Source: Setophaga petechia
Taxonomy: Eukaryota > Chordata > Aves > Passeriformes > Parulidae
DNA length: 64,000 nt
Direction: 5' to 3'
NCBI GenBank assembly: GCA_024362935.1
Contig: JANCRA010000007.1
Location: forward strand, 19,989,003 to 20,053,002
The notes under the pieces are model-generated. The model had not been told where the DNA came from. It was given only the letters and a program-made list of their open reading frames with translations, and did no database searches. Shown in pieces: positions 22,501 to 33,760 of this stretch (positions are counted from its first letter, which is position 1; every line of letters begins with the position of its first letter). The position numbers and the translations under genes are program-made.

Positions 22501-25500
22501 CATCCATATGTACATTCTAATGAACACATCTCTGCACAAATAGGCTCTCATGTGTGAGCCTTCAGAAAGCACAAACCCTTCAGAAATTAACAAAAAGGGA
22601 AGCTACTTAGTTGTGAAAGAAACATTAAATACTAAAATGAAAGACACGGAAACAGACAGAAGTCAAGAGGAAGAACTCTTAGCATGCCATACAAGATATA
22701 CCTCTGACCAGGAAGAATGCATTTAACAGCATGCACACAGTGAAATATGTATCTACTCACCAGCAGCTGTTTTGGTGAAATCACACGCAGGAAGTTAACA
22801 AACAACCAAAGTGTCTTGGGCAGATCAGCACATTCTTCATGCTCAGTCTTCCATTCAGCCTCACTGAGCCATCCATGTTTAACTAGATCCTTGCTTAATA
22901 CTGTATTTTAGTTTTTAGGAAAACTTTAAAGCCTTGAGAGGAGTGCCCCAGGTTCCCTTTGCCGAGTGAATACTGGTGCAGCTGCTCGATTACATCATTT
23001 TCAGAAATGATCAGCAGGAACTTTCCATGATACTTAAGGGTGTGCTCCTGCTAGTCAGCATTGCAGCCCAGAAATACAATTTCTCAATCTTATGTTAAAG
23101 AACATTTCTCTTCATAGAATGTTTTCACTTTGGTAAGCGAAACACAGAAAAAACCCACTCTGTTACACCTTAAGTATGTCTTACCATTAGTCCCTATTTC
23201 TATTTTATTTCTTTAAAAATTAGTCTCCATTTTTGTTTTCTCAGATGTTCCCATACATATCCTTAGCTTGTATCCTCTCAGCTCCACAGACACACAGAAC
23301 TGCCAGCAAGCAGAATGTTACAGTAAGTGTTCAAACAAGCCTGTGATGGAGCTGTGATTGAAAAGAATGTCTGGAAAAATATCTGACCAAAAGAAGAACG
23401 GGATTATCCTAACTCATAAAAAGCATGAGACCAAGGGCTTTGCACCAAGGGACCCAAGGGTGCCTCTGGCAGGAAAACAAACCCGTAACTAGTGAGGACA
23501 GAAATTTTATAGAAGAGAAGTTTGAGTTACTCTAACAGTAAATGAGACAGTATGTAGAAAAACAGGAAACCACTTTCCCCAGATTGTAACACATTTGTCT
23601 TTTCTTTTCACCATCTAAACTGTAAAGCCAGATAGCTATCAAAGAAGGAGGAAAAGAGCCCATCTGGAGGAGCAAGACATCAGGGAGTCATCTTGTTAAA
23701 TGTTAGAAAGTAATGATAAGACAGCCTATAAAAGGTGAAATTTTAAAGTACTTGAAAAGGGAAAGAAAGAAAGAGGCTGATGGTATCTAAGAAAAATAAC
23801 CTAGAAATTTATGTAAGAACTGGTTATAAAAACATTGGTAAAAATTCTCTGTTTCTTCTTCCTATTAAACCCAGTCCTAATTACAGCAGCTGAATATTTA
23901 CAACCCCAGAACCAGCACAGCCTGCCAAATCTCCCATAAAACACCCAAAGGCTCTTATGAGCAATCTCTCAAATGGAAATACTTCAGAATCAGACTCTGC
24001 AGCCTCTGCTTTTTCATCTGATCCTACAGACCAACTTGCTGGCCATTCATCATAGCTCTTGAACCACTGAATTGGAAAGTTTATAAAAACAAAAACCTGA
24101 CTAAAAAATTATAGACTGTAGAACTAAGTATAGGTTTTCAACCTGGTACTATGTTCCAGGATGTACTCCATACAAGTTATAAGAAAGTTTAAAAAAAACA
24201 GACACAGTAGTCCTGGCTTTTCACTCTCAGCTTTGTTATTCACATTACTGCTCAAGGAGCCATGGTGAAGAAATGCATTTCCTGCCTGTTTAGACCGGAC
24301 AGCCACATGAGTATCATTTGGTCAAAGTCTCACCACATGTCAGCTTGTGAGCAAAAGAACAAGATTTAACAGGACAACCCAACAGTTATCCCCTTATCCT
24401 GTTATTCCAGCCAACCTTGTAATTGTCTCTTACCTAGATCTCGTTATCAATAATCCTTTTAGTGGGATCAGTTTCACTTTAAACTGCTTATTACATGGAT
24501 GAAAAAGGAGCAAAAATAACTCAAGAATTATCAGAAAGCAAAAATCATTTCTAAAACTAATGTTCATATATTGATACACAGAGGATGATATTCCTTAAAA
24601 TTTTCTCAGTGTGAAGTTAATTTTTTTCTCTAAAAATGAACAGGTTGTAGTGATTTTTTCAAGAATGTCTTCTATTTACAATTGAAATTCACCCCCTATA
24701 GGGAATAAACTGTAACTATCAAGACAGTAGTATTTAAATTGCATCTTCTGAATTATCACAAAGAGTAACTTGGAGCATCCCAAAGAAGAGTTGTTACAAG
24801 GAATTGTTGTTTTACCCATAAATTCATTGGCACCATAACAACAAAAAGATAATCTTGATCTCACACTAAAACTGACAAACAAAAACTAAGGTCCAATCAA
24901 ATTATTATCTTTTGTTTTAGTGATGAGATCTCTCACTGAGTTAAGTTTCCATTTCCAGTTAAGTACCACTGGTGTATCTTGGTACCCTGAAAAATATTGG
25001 GAAGATGTTGGCAGCAACACCTGCCTATGAACCTACCTAAAAAAAGCTCTGTTGCATGCTCCAAATCATTCATCATTAGATAATTTTTCTTCTTGAGTGG
25101 GCATTTTATGTTAGGGCAGGTTACATTTAATAAATTCTAAATTGCTACAAAGTTCTTAGTTCACCTGAAGCAAAAACAGAATTCCAACAACCTTTTAATA
25201 ACTCCACAAGCACCAGGAGATTTCCTTTCCCACCTCCACTGCCACTCCAAAACACACTCCACTGGTTTCACACACTGTCCTGTCTGTCACCACCTTCACA
25301 TCCTCTGTTTTATTCCTCAGACAGATTTTAGTTGGTGCATTGGTGCCTTTCCTGTCAGGAGGCATTGATACACTGACAACAGCATTTACATGCTTGCTAT
25401 ATTCTCTAGAAACAATAAAACTACGGGATTTTTTTATTTTCTAGGAGTTGTTTTGTGAACCAAGTTTTCACAACTGTCACCCAAGACTTACTTTCTCATT

Positions 25501-28500
25501 TAAGGTAAAAGTAAAATTGCCTTCTAAAGGAGTACTCTGCAAAGTACTTCTGCTGATACACCCAAGGTGCCCATGCAAGACCCCTCATCTGAAATAGTTT
25601 GTTAACCCATGCTTTCTGGCAAACAGACAAAGCTTGCAAACTGACAAGTATCATTTTACCATCAGTCACATGTGAGCTGATTTTATGTAGCTTGCACCAC
25701 AAACCAAGTGCAGAATTACATCATATGGGCTGCAGCCCCTCAGAGATTACTTCCCCACTCCATTAACTTCATTAAAAATAGAGCAGATGTGTGGGATAAT
25801 TCTATTTATTCTTTCCAACTTGCTTCTCCATCAGGCTAAATTAAATGGGCACTGATAGAAAGAACTCTGACCACAAAGAAGAGATGAAACACCAGCTTCA
25901 TGAAGAGCAGAGGATGGTGGAGCAGGCAGGGAATGAGTCACAGCTCATCCTAGATTTCCTAGATTGCCCTGTCTACTCTACATCTGGATCCCTAAGCTAA
26001 CCAGAAGGGAAACTGTTTAAAGCTATGGATCAGTGCTGTGCCCCACAGAGCTAAACAGGGTACAGAAATAACAGTGTTTGCTTCTGCAGGAAGCTGGCTC
26101 TGGCTGGGATTCACAGGGATGTTTCTGCTAACAAAGCATTTTTGCCTTGCCAATTTTCATCACAGCCACGTGCCAACCTGCAAAAAGGAAAATTAAATCT
26201 GACCAATTTAATTGTTCTCCAACTGCATCCTGTTTTGACTGCTTAGATTTTCACGTATTTAGGGTGGAAGCCAGGTCCTTCAATAAATAATGACAGAAAG
26301 TGCATATTTTTGCTGAGAGTTCCAGGGTCCTTGGTGATCAGCTGTGATGCCGCAATCAACACAGTGTTCATCCAATACTAATTTTTCTGCTGTCATCAAA
26401 TTTTATTTTATGGCAGTTGCATTTCCCAAATTAAATATTTGGGCCACTTTCAATGCAAAATACCAGATGCACAGAAAAATAGTCTGAACTGATTTTGATG
26501 AGGAAACCAAAAAATTGTTAATTCTATACTTAACAATGAAAACAGTTTTCATACAAAAAACTCCAGCTGCTATTGGAGCAGCTATTGGAGTATTGATGCT
26601 GGTCAAGTGGAGAAACTACCTGGTCTTTGCAGCCACTCAGTCCTTCCAGGAGGGAAAGTGCTGCTCCTCTCAACTGCCTTTTCTTGCTCAGCTGATTTCC
26701 ATTCCAATATTTTCTCTTCCCACAGGAGAGAATTCTTTTCAGTCCCTTTAAAAATGCACCTTGGATTTCTGCTTATGTTATCACATTATAGCTGCCCAAA
26801 GAAAGTGTAATTTAAGGAGATGGTCGCACGAAAGCAGGATTGCTGAGAGGTAGTCAACAGGGAGAGAACTCTCCAGGAACATGTGGCAGCAAGGACTTGA
26901 TGATGGTCAACACTGATAGGTGATGGTTTGTTATCCAAACTGACAGGATTGCATCTGGAAGGTTGCAATGCTTAAAAACAAACAAACAAACAAGCTAACT
27001 ACCAGAAATGTTTGTTTCTTTAAAAAACTGAAAAATAGCTGCCTATGAGAAGTGTAAGAACATCAATATATTCAAATGGCAATAGCACATCAATTCTTCA
27101 AGGGCCAATTCAGACCAGCTAGCCATATGATGAAAAGGGAAACCTTTATTCTCATCAAGATCAGTGCAGTAACTAATTTTAAAACCAGCTGGGGATATTT
27201 ATTGAACACTGACACTGAGGCACACTGGTATAGGCAAGGCTGAGTGTGATGCTTGGGCCCAGGAAATTTCAAGCTCAATAGCTGAGAGACTGGATTCAGC
27301 ATTTCAGTGACAGAAAGATGAAGCTGTCACTTGAACGTGGAACCATTTTGGGTTTGACTCTCCTTATTTCAGGCCTTCCTTTTCCTGTTCTGTTAATGAC
27401 TTTTATGGGAAATAAAGGTGATGAGCTTGAAGGGCTGATAACAGGGGCCTCTGGAGGAGGAGAATAAACACAATCCAAACACTCTGGTGCTTTTGGGAAC
27501 GCATAGGAGTAGGACAAACATGGAATCCGTGCTCCATTGCAGTATCAGCCAAAAAAGACAGAGCAGAACGGAGGGGGGACAGTGACCCCAGAGCAGCAGC
27601 ACAGCCCTGCACTGCCCCTTCTCAGCTGTGCCACACCAGCAGGTTGCCTGAACAAGCTCCAGGCACTCCTCTGCCAAAGGAGCTTGATATTGTCAAACAC
27701 AACAGCCTGATAAGGCCTAAAACAGACAAGAGAACGCATTTGACTATGTCTACAGAATTAATTGAGGACTTTTGTGAGGTCTTCAAGAAGCTCTCAAAGC
27801 CAACCTACTTAAGATGTATTTATAATGAACATTCTATGACTTATTAGGAACTGAAACAGCCCCCAAAACACTGTGGCCAGTAGGAAAATCATTTGAATCA
27901 GGAGAGATGTTAACTAGGAAACCCAACAGCACGACAGACTACAAGAAACCCCTAGAGAGGCAAGGGGAAGGTCCTACATCCTATATTTGCGTTTAACATC
28001 TGGGAAATGTGAATCATTACATCAACATTTAGAAAAATTCAAAAATAGCAGAAAGGAAGGAAACTTTGTGTTAAAAAAAAAAAAAAGTGAAAGACAGGAG
28101 ACGGTTTCCATCTTGAACAAAGGGAGAGAAAAATGTCAGCACTGTCCTGCCGAGGACTGAGGATGAGGAGCTGAATTCCCACTCCAAAAATACTTCCAGG
28201 TCCTGTTCAGAAAGGGGGATGCAGGAATTTTGTGGTTGCTTGCTAAAACATCTTCTCTGTTTTGATACTCAAAACCTGCCTCTAGGACCTTCTTCAACAG
28301 CTGGGAAACAGCTTTCATTTTTTAAATATCCAAATAAAATATTTTCTTCTTCTATTTGTTTTCTATCAGGCACTTTGCTGCTGACATTGCAACTGAGAAC
28401 TAAAATTTCTTTTACCATGTTTTCATCTGTGCTCTCACCTAGTGCTTCAAATGGATTTGAGAAAAGATTTCAGTCATTAGGTACACAGTTACCCCAGAAG

Positions 28501-31484
28501 AAATGGGAGTATAAATGGTGTATGTAGGCAAGTACACTGGCAGTCTGTGAACAAAAGTTGAGGAATCCCTGAAGTTTGGTCAAATCTCTTGGCAAGATAT
28601 GGCAATAATTTTGATCGTGTCCCATTCAGTCACAGATTGCACAAGAAACTTGGAGAGCTGGAAAGAAAAAGGTGGCAAATGGGTTCTCTATAATTTAGCT
28701 ACCAGTAGGTTAAAAGAACAAATATGTACATTATAAATATCCACAGATGGTCCAGGGCTTCCCATGTTTATTATTTCTGGACAATTATGACAACCCTCTG
28801 GTAGTAACTAATGTATTTACCATTCTAAAAGCATTCAAGGACAGTACTCCCCAGAAACTGAATAGATGCTGCTGACAATGAGAACAGTTAAAGAAAATAA
28901 TGTTTAATAGTAAAAGAAGCCCAGATTATTTCCCACTTCTTGTTTTTACATTAGTTTTTAATCCTATCCACTTAAATAGCATTACCCAGCTAGCAACTTG
29001 ATGCAGAATGTAAGCCTGATTCCTGGTGCATAAAAGCATGGATGTACATCCTTTACACAGACTAGATATACAACACACACTAAAAAATACAGTTGCTTCA
29101 TTTTTCTCTTATTTGCATAATGCTCTGAGACAGCATTCACACAAAGCCCAGGAAATCATGTTACAATAAAATATCAAAAAAAGGAAAAAGACCAATACTT
29201 TTTCAGTGCAAACTGGTAATGTCATCTAAAAGCAAACACAAAAGACTCTTCATTTACTGCTTTCTCACTTCATTATCTCGTCAAACAAAACCAGCAAAAA
29301 CTGATAAATATGACACATTATCCAAATGAGAATAAAAAATGCTGTTCCTTTTTTTTTTTCTTTAAGTCAAGTAAAAGCAGCAAGAATATCTTGGTTCATG
29401 GATAACCTGTAGTTGTCCAACACTGAACTGCAGCTGAGAAACAACTATTCAGTACCATTTGCATTGTATGCAAAGTAACCAGTAGAGTTTTACTAACTAA
29501 ATTCATCCCAACTCACAAAATATGTTGTTGCATGCCCTCAAGCCAGTTCTACAATTCCCAGCTGCTGCAGGCTCTGGGGAAGAAATCTGCCACAAATTGC
29601 TGGCTAATCTTACAAATGAATAGCTCCTCTCATAGCTCATCTCGATGCTGAAGAGATTATCTGCTGCCTCAGGGGCCTGCACAGTTTAAACTGCTGCAGA
29701 GACCAAAGTGATGGATTCTGATCTCAGAGTGTAAGGAAAGGTAAGTGCCTCCTGGCTATACCTGAGTTCTGTGGGCTCCTCTCTGCTGCCACAGTGTGCC
29801 AGACAAGTGTCATCTGAGCAGCACCCACCGTCCTGTGCTGAAAAATGCTTCAAAAACAGGAGGATGGGGGACCTGAACACCAATGATTTCATATTTAGAA
29901 GATCACAGCTTTCCCTGCATGCAGTTATATCCAGCATCCTCCAAGCTGCAGAGAGACAAGGAGCCAATCCAGGAAAAGAGTCTCCACCAGGGAGAGTCTT
30001 CACCCAGAGCAGCTGACTCATTGCCCCACTGGGAAGAGCTCTCCCACTTCCCAGCAAGTGCAGAATGCTTCCAGAGAGGAAAACAAAACTATCAGTTCAA
30101 TAAGCTCCATAGGAAGACCTTCATTTCCAGTGAAGAAAAACAGAGTGATTAGCTTGGACAGCTTCAGTTTTGGTTTTTAAAAACTGCACCTTTCCAAATG
30201 TCTCCATCCCACAGGCTGGGAGCCACCTCCTGCAGGCAAGCTTAGCTTGCAGTTCTACTGCTCACAGTCACATCAACGCGTGCCAATTACCACAGGCAAC
30301 AATATAACTCACAAAATAGGTCTTTTGCTCTCATAAGGCTGCTGTAAAAAAAAACCCTCTTAGGAAAAAATTGATAAAATTGAGATTTTTATTTCTTTTA
30401 ATCTGCTTTTTTAAATCTACAGGAGACTCTACAAAGATAATCCAAACTGCAGCTGTAGTGACCCACCACAGGACAGAAAAGGTAAGATATTTTTCTGCAA
30501 TGCCATAAAGTTTCTTGTTTCAGGTTGGAAGGAAAAGGCTATTTTTCTCTGTTGAATAAGGACACTAATAGCATGTAATTTCTCCTTCAAATTCTGTGAA
30601 CAGGAACATGTACCATCATCCTCTAAATAAGCACTCCTGCTAAATGGACAATGTGCTGTGTTTTCTTACTGGTTACAATAGGATCATGACGAGAAACAAA
30701 GTGTGTAAAGCAGGAACAAAAAGAAGTCCTAAAACAATGCACAAAAGTATCAATGCTTTACAGACTAAAATAAATGGAAGCAGATTATGGGAATCTTACA
30801 TTAAACTAACTTCTTAGTCTCACCCTATCAATTAAAACAGGGCTATTTATCTAATTGCTTCTGACATTTATAATTTAACAGCAGGTCTGCACTTCATTCA
30901 AAAGTATATGTAACAATTTAGGTTAATATAAAACAGAGTAAAGTGCATGCATGTAACAATTATGCTCTCTAAGATTAGAGGCACCCTCTTAGGGGTGGTT
31001 TAATCTTCCCTTTTAAAGTTTTGGGCATTCACCTATTCCAGCTAAATATAATCTGTTTAATGAATACTCTTATGATGCCTAGGTCTATTTTCCAGAAAAG
31101 AGAGAATATACTCCAAGAGAGAATAGTATAGGGAATGTATCCTTGAGTTGTGCACATGGCTATACATCATGAAAGTGAAATCATCAGGTGAAAACTCAGT
31201 TACAACAGAACAGAGAACCGTGTCTTCATGTACACAGTTAACTACCTGCATGTGCACAACTGCATTAAGATATCTGAGCTACATTTTCCAGGCAACTGCC
31301 ATAACCACATGTCATCATCCCCCTCTGACCACAATTTGATAAGCAGTTATTTCTTTCATCAGCTGTCATGCCGGCAGAAACAGCCCTTACCTCCTGCCCC
31401 CTGCCATGTGCTCCTTCCTTTCAGGCCACCTTCTCAGCCTTTGACACAGCAGCCACGCAGTCAGACAGATCAGGCTAAAAAGTT

Positions 31485-31838
31485 ATGAATAAAAAAGAAG
31501 CAAAGGTGCTTTTGAACCCAGATGCAGTTCCCCAGGAGCCCCACACACGGTTGTGCTCGTCCAGCTCAGAGGGTGGCAGGGGGCTGCTGACGCCAGCACG
31601 GTTCTCTCAGGAAACACATGCCAAATCTCTCCCTCAGGAAGCAATTGTGTTTGCACCAAAGCATCCGAAAAATCTTCCCCCCCTGTGCCCAGTCTGTTGG
31701 ACCTTGGCCTGGGAATATGGATCCGGAAGGGATCCCTGGGGGTGTCCTCGTCCCCTTCCTCACAGCTGCAGACAAGAACCAGCTCAGCAAATCCCATCAG
31801 CAAGGCAGCTGCAGGTGAGCAGCTTGAAGCTGAAGTGA
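31485..31838. other. GC-richer patch with overlapping open frames, unrecognised
   Basis: Two plus frames (31485-31838 and 31553-31909) and one minus frame (31483-31803) are open over the same stretch, which is richer in G+C than its flanks. A consensus donor CAG|GTGAGC stands on the plus strand after 31814. None of the frames resembles a protein I know. It may be a non-coding exon or just a stop-poor GC patch. Confidence 0.25.
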
Positions 31839-32837
31839 ATGTGCAAGCTGGGGCGAAAAGAAAGTTCCTGAGTTTTCCCCTGTTTACATATCAGCTGAAT
31901 CAATTCTGATAAAGCTTTGTAAAATCAAATTACATGCTGTGCTACATTGTTTTTCATCATCACTTTCCACCTTCAGGTGAAGGCAAAAGTTAATGATTGA
32001 ATTTTAAAGGCATTAACGTGGAAACCCCTTAGGGAAGCCCAGAGAAACCTTCCATTAAAATAGAGCTTCTGTTACACTGCTGCAAAAATGGAAAAGTAAA
32101 CATTAAACACAATGCAACTGAAAAATATATAAAACAAGAACAAATTATGAGCTAGGTAGCACTAAAAACAGAACTACAAAAAGGCAGTAACAGCTAATGA
32201 TTTGAGGTGAGCAATAACATGGCCCTAAATGAGGCATAATAGAACCACTCTGAGGAAAATGCAATCCTGTTTCCCCTCATTAAGTTTCATGTTATCCTCC
32301 AATTTCCCAGCACTAACAGAAACATTTCCTCATTGCCATTGCAGGAGTGGACTTAAAACAACCAACAGACTCAGCTGTCCCAACCAGCTTGTTAACTTAA
32401 TGAAATCAATTCAGTCAAAATGCTACCACAAAAACCCAAATTCATCCCAAATACCTAATTAACAACTTACCTAAAACAGAATAGGTGGATACATGAGTGG
32501 CAAATTATCAGAAAGTTCAAAATAAGGATAATACTCACTGTATCTTTTGGCTTCTGTTTTTCATTGAATAGATTCCCTGAATTTAGTCAGCCTGTGAACG
32601 TACAATTTCCTACAAGACCACCTAGCCCGAGTCTATTACTGCACACCTGGCTGCCCTACAAGAGACAAAGAATTCTCCCGGGAATACACTATGTTAACAC
32701 CCCAAAAGTAATATCCAGGCTGTCCAGGATACGGATCGCTGTGATTAGCCACTTCCACAGCTCACTGGCCCTGCGGAAGGCCAGAGGGCAGCCCTGCAGC
32801 CTGTGCCTGGGCTATCGGAGCCCTTTGGGGAGCCGCT

Positions 32838-32990
32838 CACACACACACAAACACACACACACAGACACACACAGGGACACAAACACACACACACAGACAC
32901 ACACACGGACACAAACACACACACACACGGACACAAACACACACACAGACACACACAGGGACACAAACACACACACACAGACACGGACAC
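32838..32990 (+). repeat. (CA)n array with higher-order units
   Basis: About 150 bp of CACA interrupted at intervals by AGACAC, AGGGACAC or CGGACAC. The block GGACACAAACAC recurs four times, cutting the array into units of roughly 22-36 bp. The periodic Thr-His or Val-Cys open frames across it are an effect of the repeat, not genes. Confidence 0.95.
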
Positions 32991-33199
32991 AGAGCCGTGT
33001 GCGGGCATCCCGGTGACAGCCGCGCGTCCGCACGCACGGGAACGGCAACAAGGCGCAGCCCTGCCTCTCGCACCTGCCTCGGAACAGGTACATTTGTTCT
33101 GCTTATGCAACATGAATAAAGGATACCTGAGCTTCCTCATGCCATCTCGCAACTTGAAACGCTGCTTATCCTTAAACGCTGTTTACCTGACCAGCATCT

Positions 33200-33256
33200 T
33201 ACCTAACCAACCGCTTATATATATACATATATCTATACCTATATCTATATCTCTAT
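33200..33256 (+). repeat. TA/CTATA-rich simple repeat
   Basis: TATATATA, ATATCTATAC and CTATATCTATATCTCT units follow one another just upstream of the CpG island. Confidence 0.75.
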
Positions 33257-33335
33257 TCATTCCGTCATTAAATACTGGCGTTTACACTCATTTTTATTGA
33301 TTTTTCAAGGTTTCCGCAATTCTAAGGCTCCACGA

Positions 33336-33760
33336 CACAGGGCACGAAAGCGCCTCGGCTGCAGCCGCGCCGCCGGGGAGCCGCGCTGCCCGCCCCGTTC
33401 CGCTGTGTCCCCGCTGTGTCCCCGCTGTGTCCCCCCGGCTGCTGGCGGGCCCGCAGCCCCCAGCCCCTACCTGCAGGCTGGGCCCGGAGGAGCCCCCGGC
33501 CGCCGTGCGCTGCCCCTGGGGGCGGTGGCTCCGCGGCCCGGGGGCGGTGAGCCCGCCCCGCCAGCGCGGCCGTGACCGCGGGCCCGGCGCAGGGGGCAGG
33601 GAAGGGTCGGGTTGGGCTCAGCCCCTCCCCGGCGGGGTTTGCTCGCTCGCCCACCTGGCCGCTGGTTGTCCCTCCCCGCAGCGGGGCCCGGCCGAGCGCT
33701 GCCCCTCGCCCGGCTCCGCCAAGCTCTCACCGGAGTCCCTCCTTCGTGGTACCTTCACCA
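33336..33760 (-). promoter_or_regulatory. CpG island, candidate SLC16A12 promoter and first exon
   Basis: The only strong CpG island between the two genes: many CpG, CCCGCCCC and GGGGCGG Sp1-type boxes (near 33391, 33519, 33540 and 33552) and no obvious TATA. On the minus strand CCTGCAG|GTAGGGG gives a good donor with the exon ending at 33471, so a non-coding first exon of SLC16A12 running from about 33.7 kb to 33471 is plausible. A divergent plus-strand transcript is also possible. The link to SLC16A12 is inferred from strand, position and the human gene plan. Confidence 0.6.
33401..33433 (+). repeat. 11-bp tandem repeat, three copies
   Basis: CGCTGTGTCCC is repeated three times without change inside the CpG island, next to the candidate first exon donor. 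Perfect copies suggest a recent and possibly variable expansion. Confidence 0.9.

Larger units (their letters stand above)
15023..33335 (-). other. Probable SLC16A12 5' intron(s), no coding exon seen
   Basis: Over 18 kb with no recognisable coding exon on either strand. In human, SLC16A12 has non-coding exons far upstream of its start exon, so this stretch most likely lies between such an exon at the 33.4 kb CpG island and the start exon at 14.6 kb. It contains low-complexity T/G tracts (16.5 kb), A-runs, a GC-richer patch at 31.49-31.84 kb and the CA array at 32.8-33.0 kb. Any small 5' UTR exon inside cannot be called by eye. Confidence 0.55.

Noticed and set aside
23090..23140. TTCATAGAATGTTTTCACTTTGG resembling the CR1 3' end
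   Set aside because: Only a short stretch resembles it and no flanking CR1 sequence follows.
26560..26595. GCTATTGGAGCA/GCTATTGGAGTA 12-bp doublet
   Set aside because: A single short imperfect duplication with no context that makes it notable.
30970..31010. AAGATTA...TAATCTT imperfect stem-loop
   Set aside because: Short interrupted arms with an internal loop, within what chance gives in AT-rich sequence.
32745..33300. Thr-His-rich and Val-Cys-rich open frames of 78-165 codons
   Set aside because: Stop-free because of the CA array; no independent coding signal.
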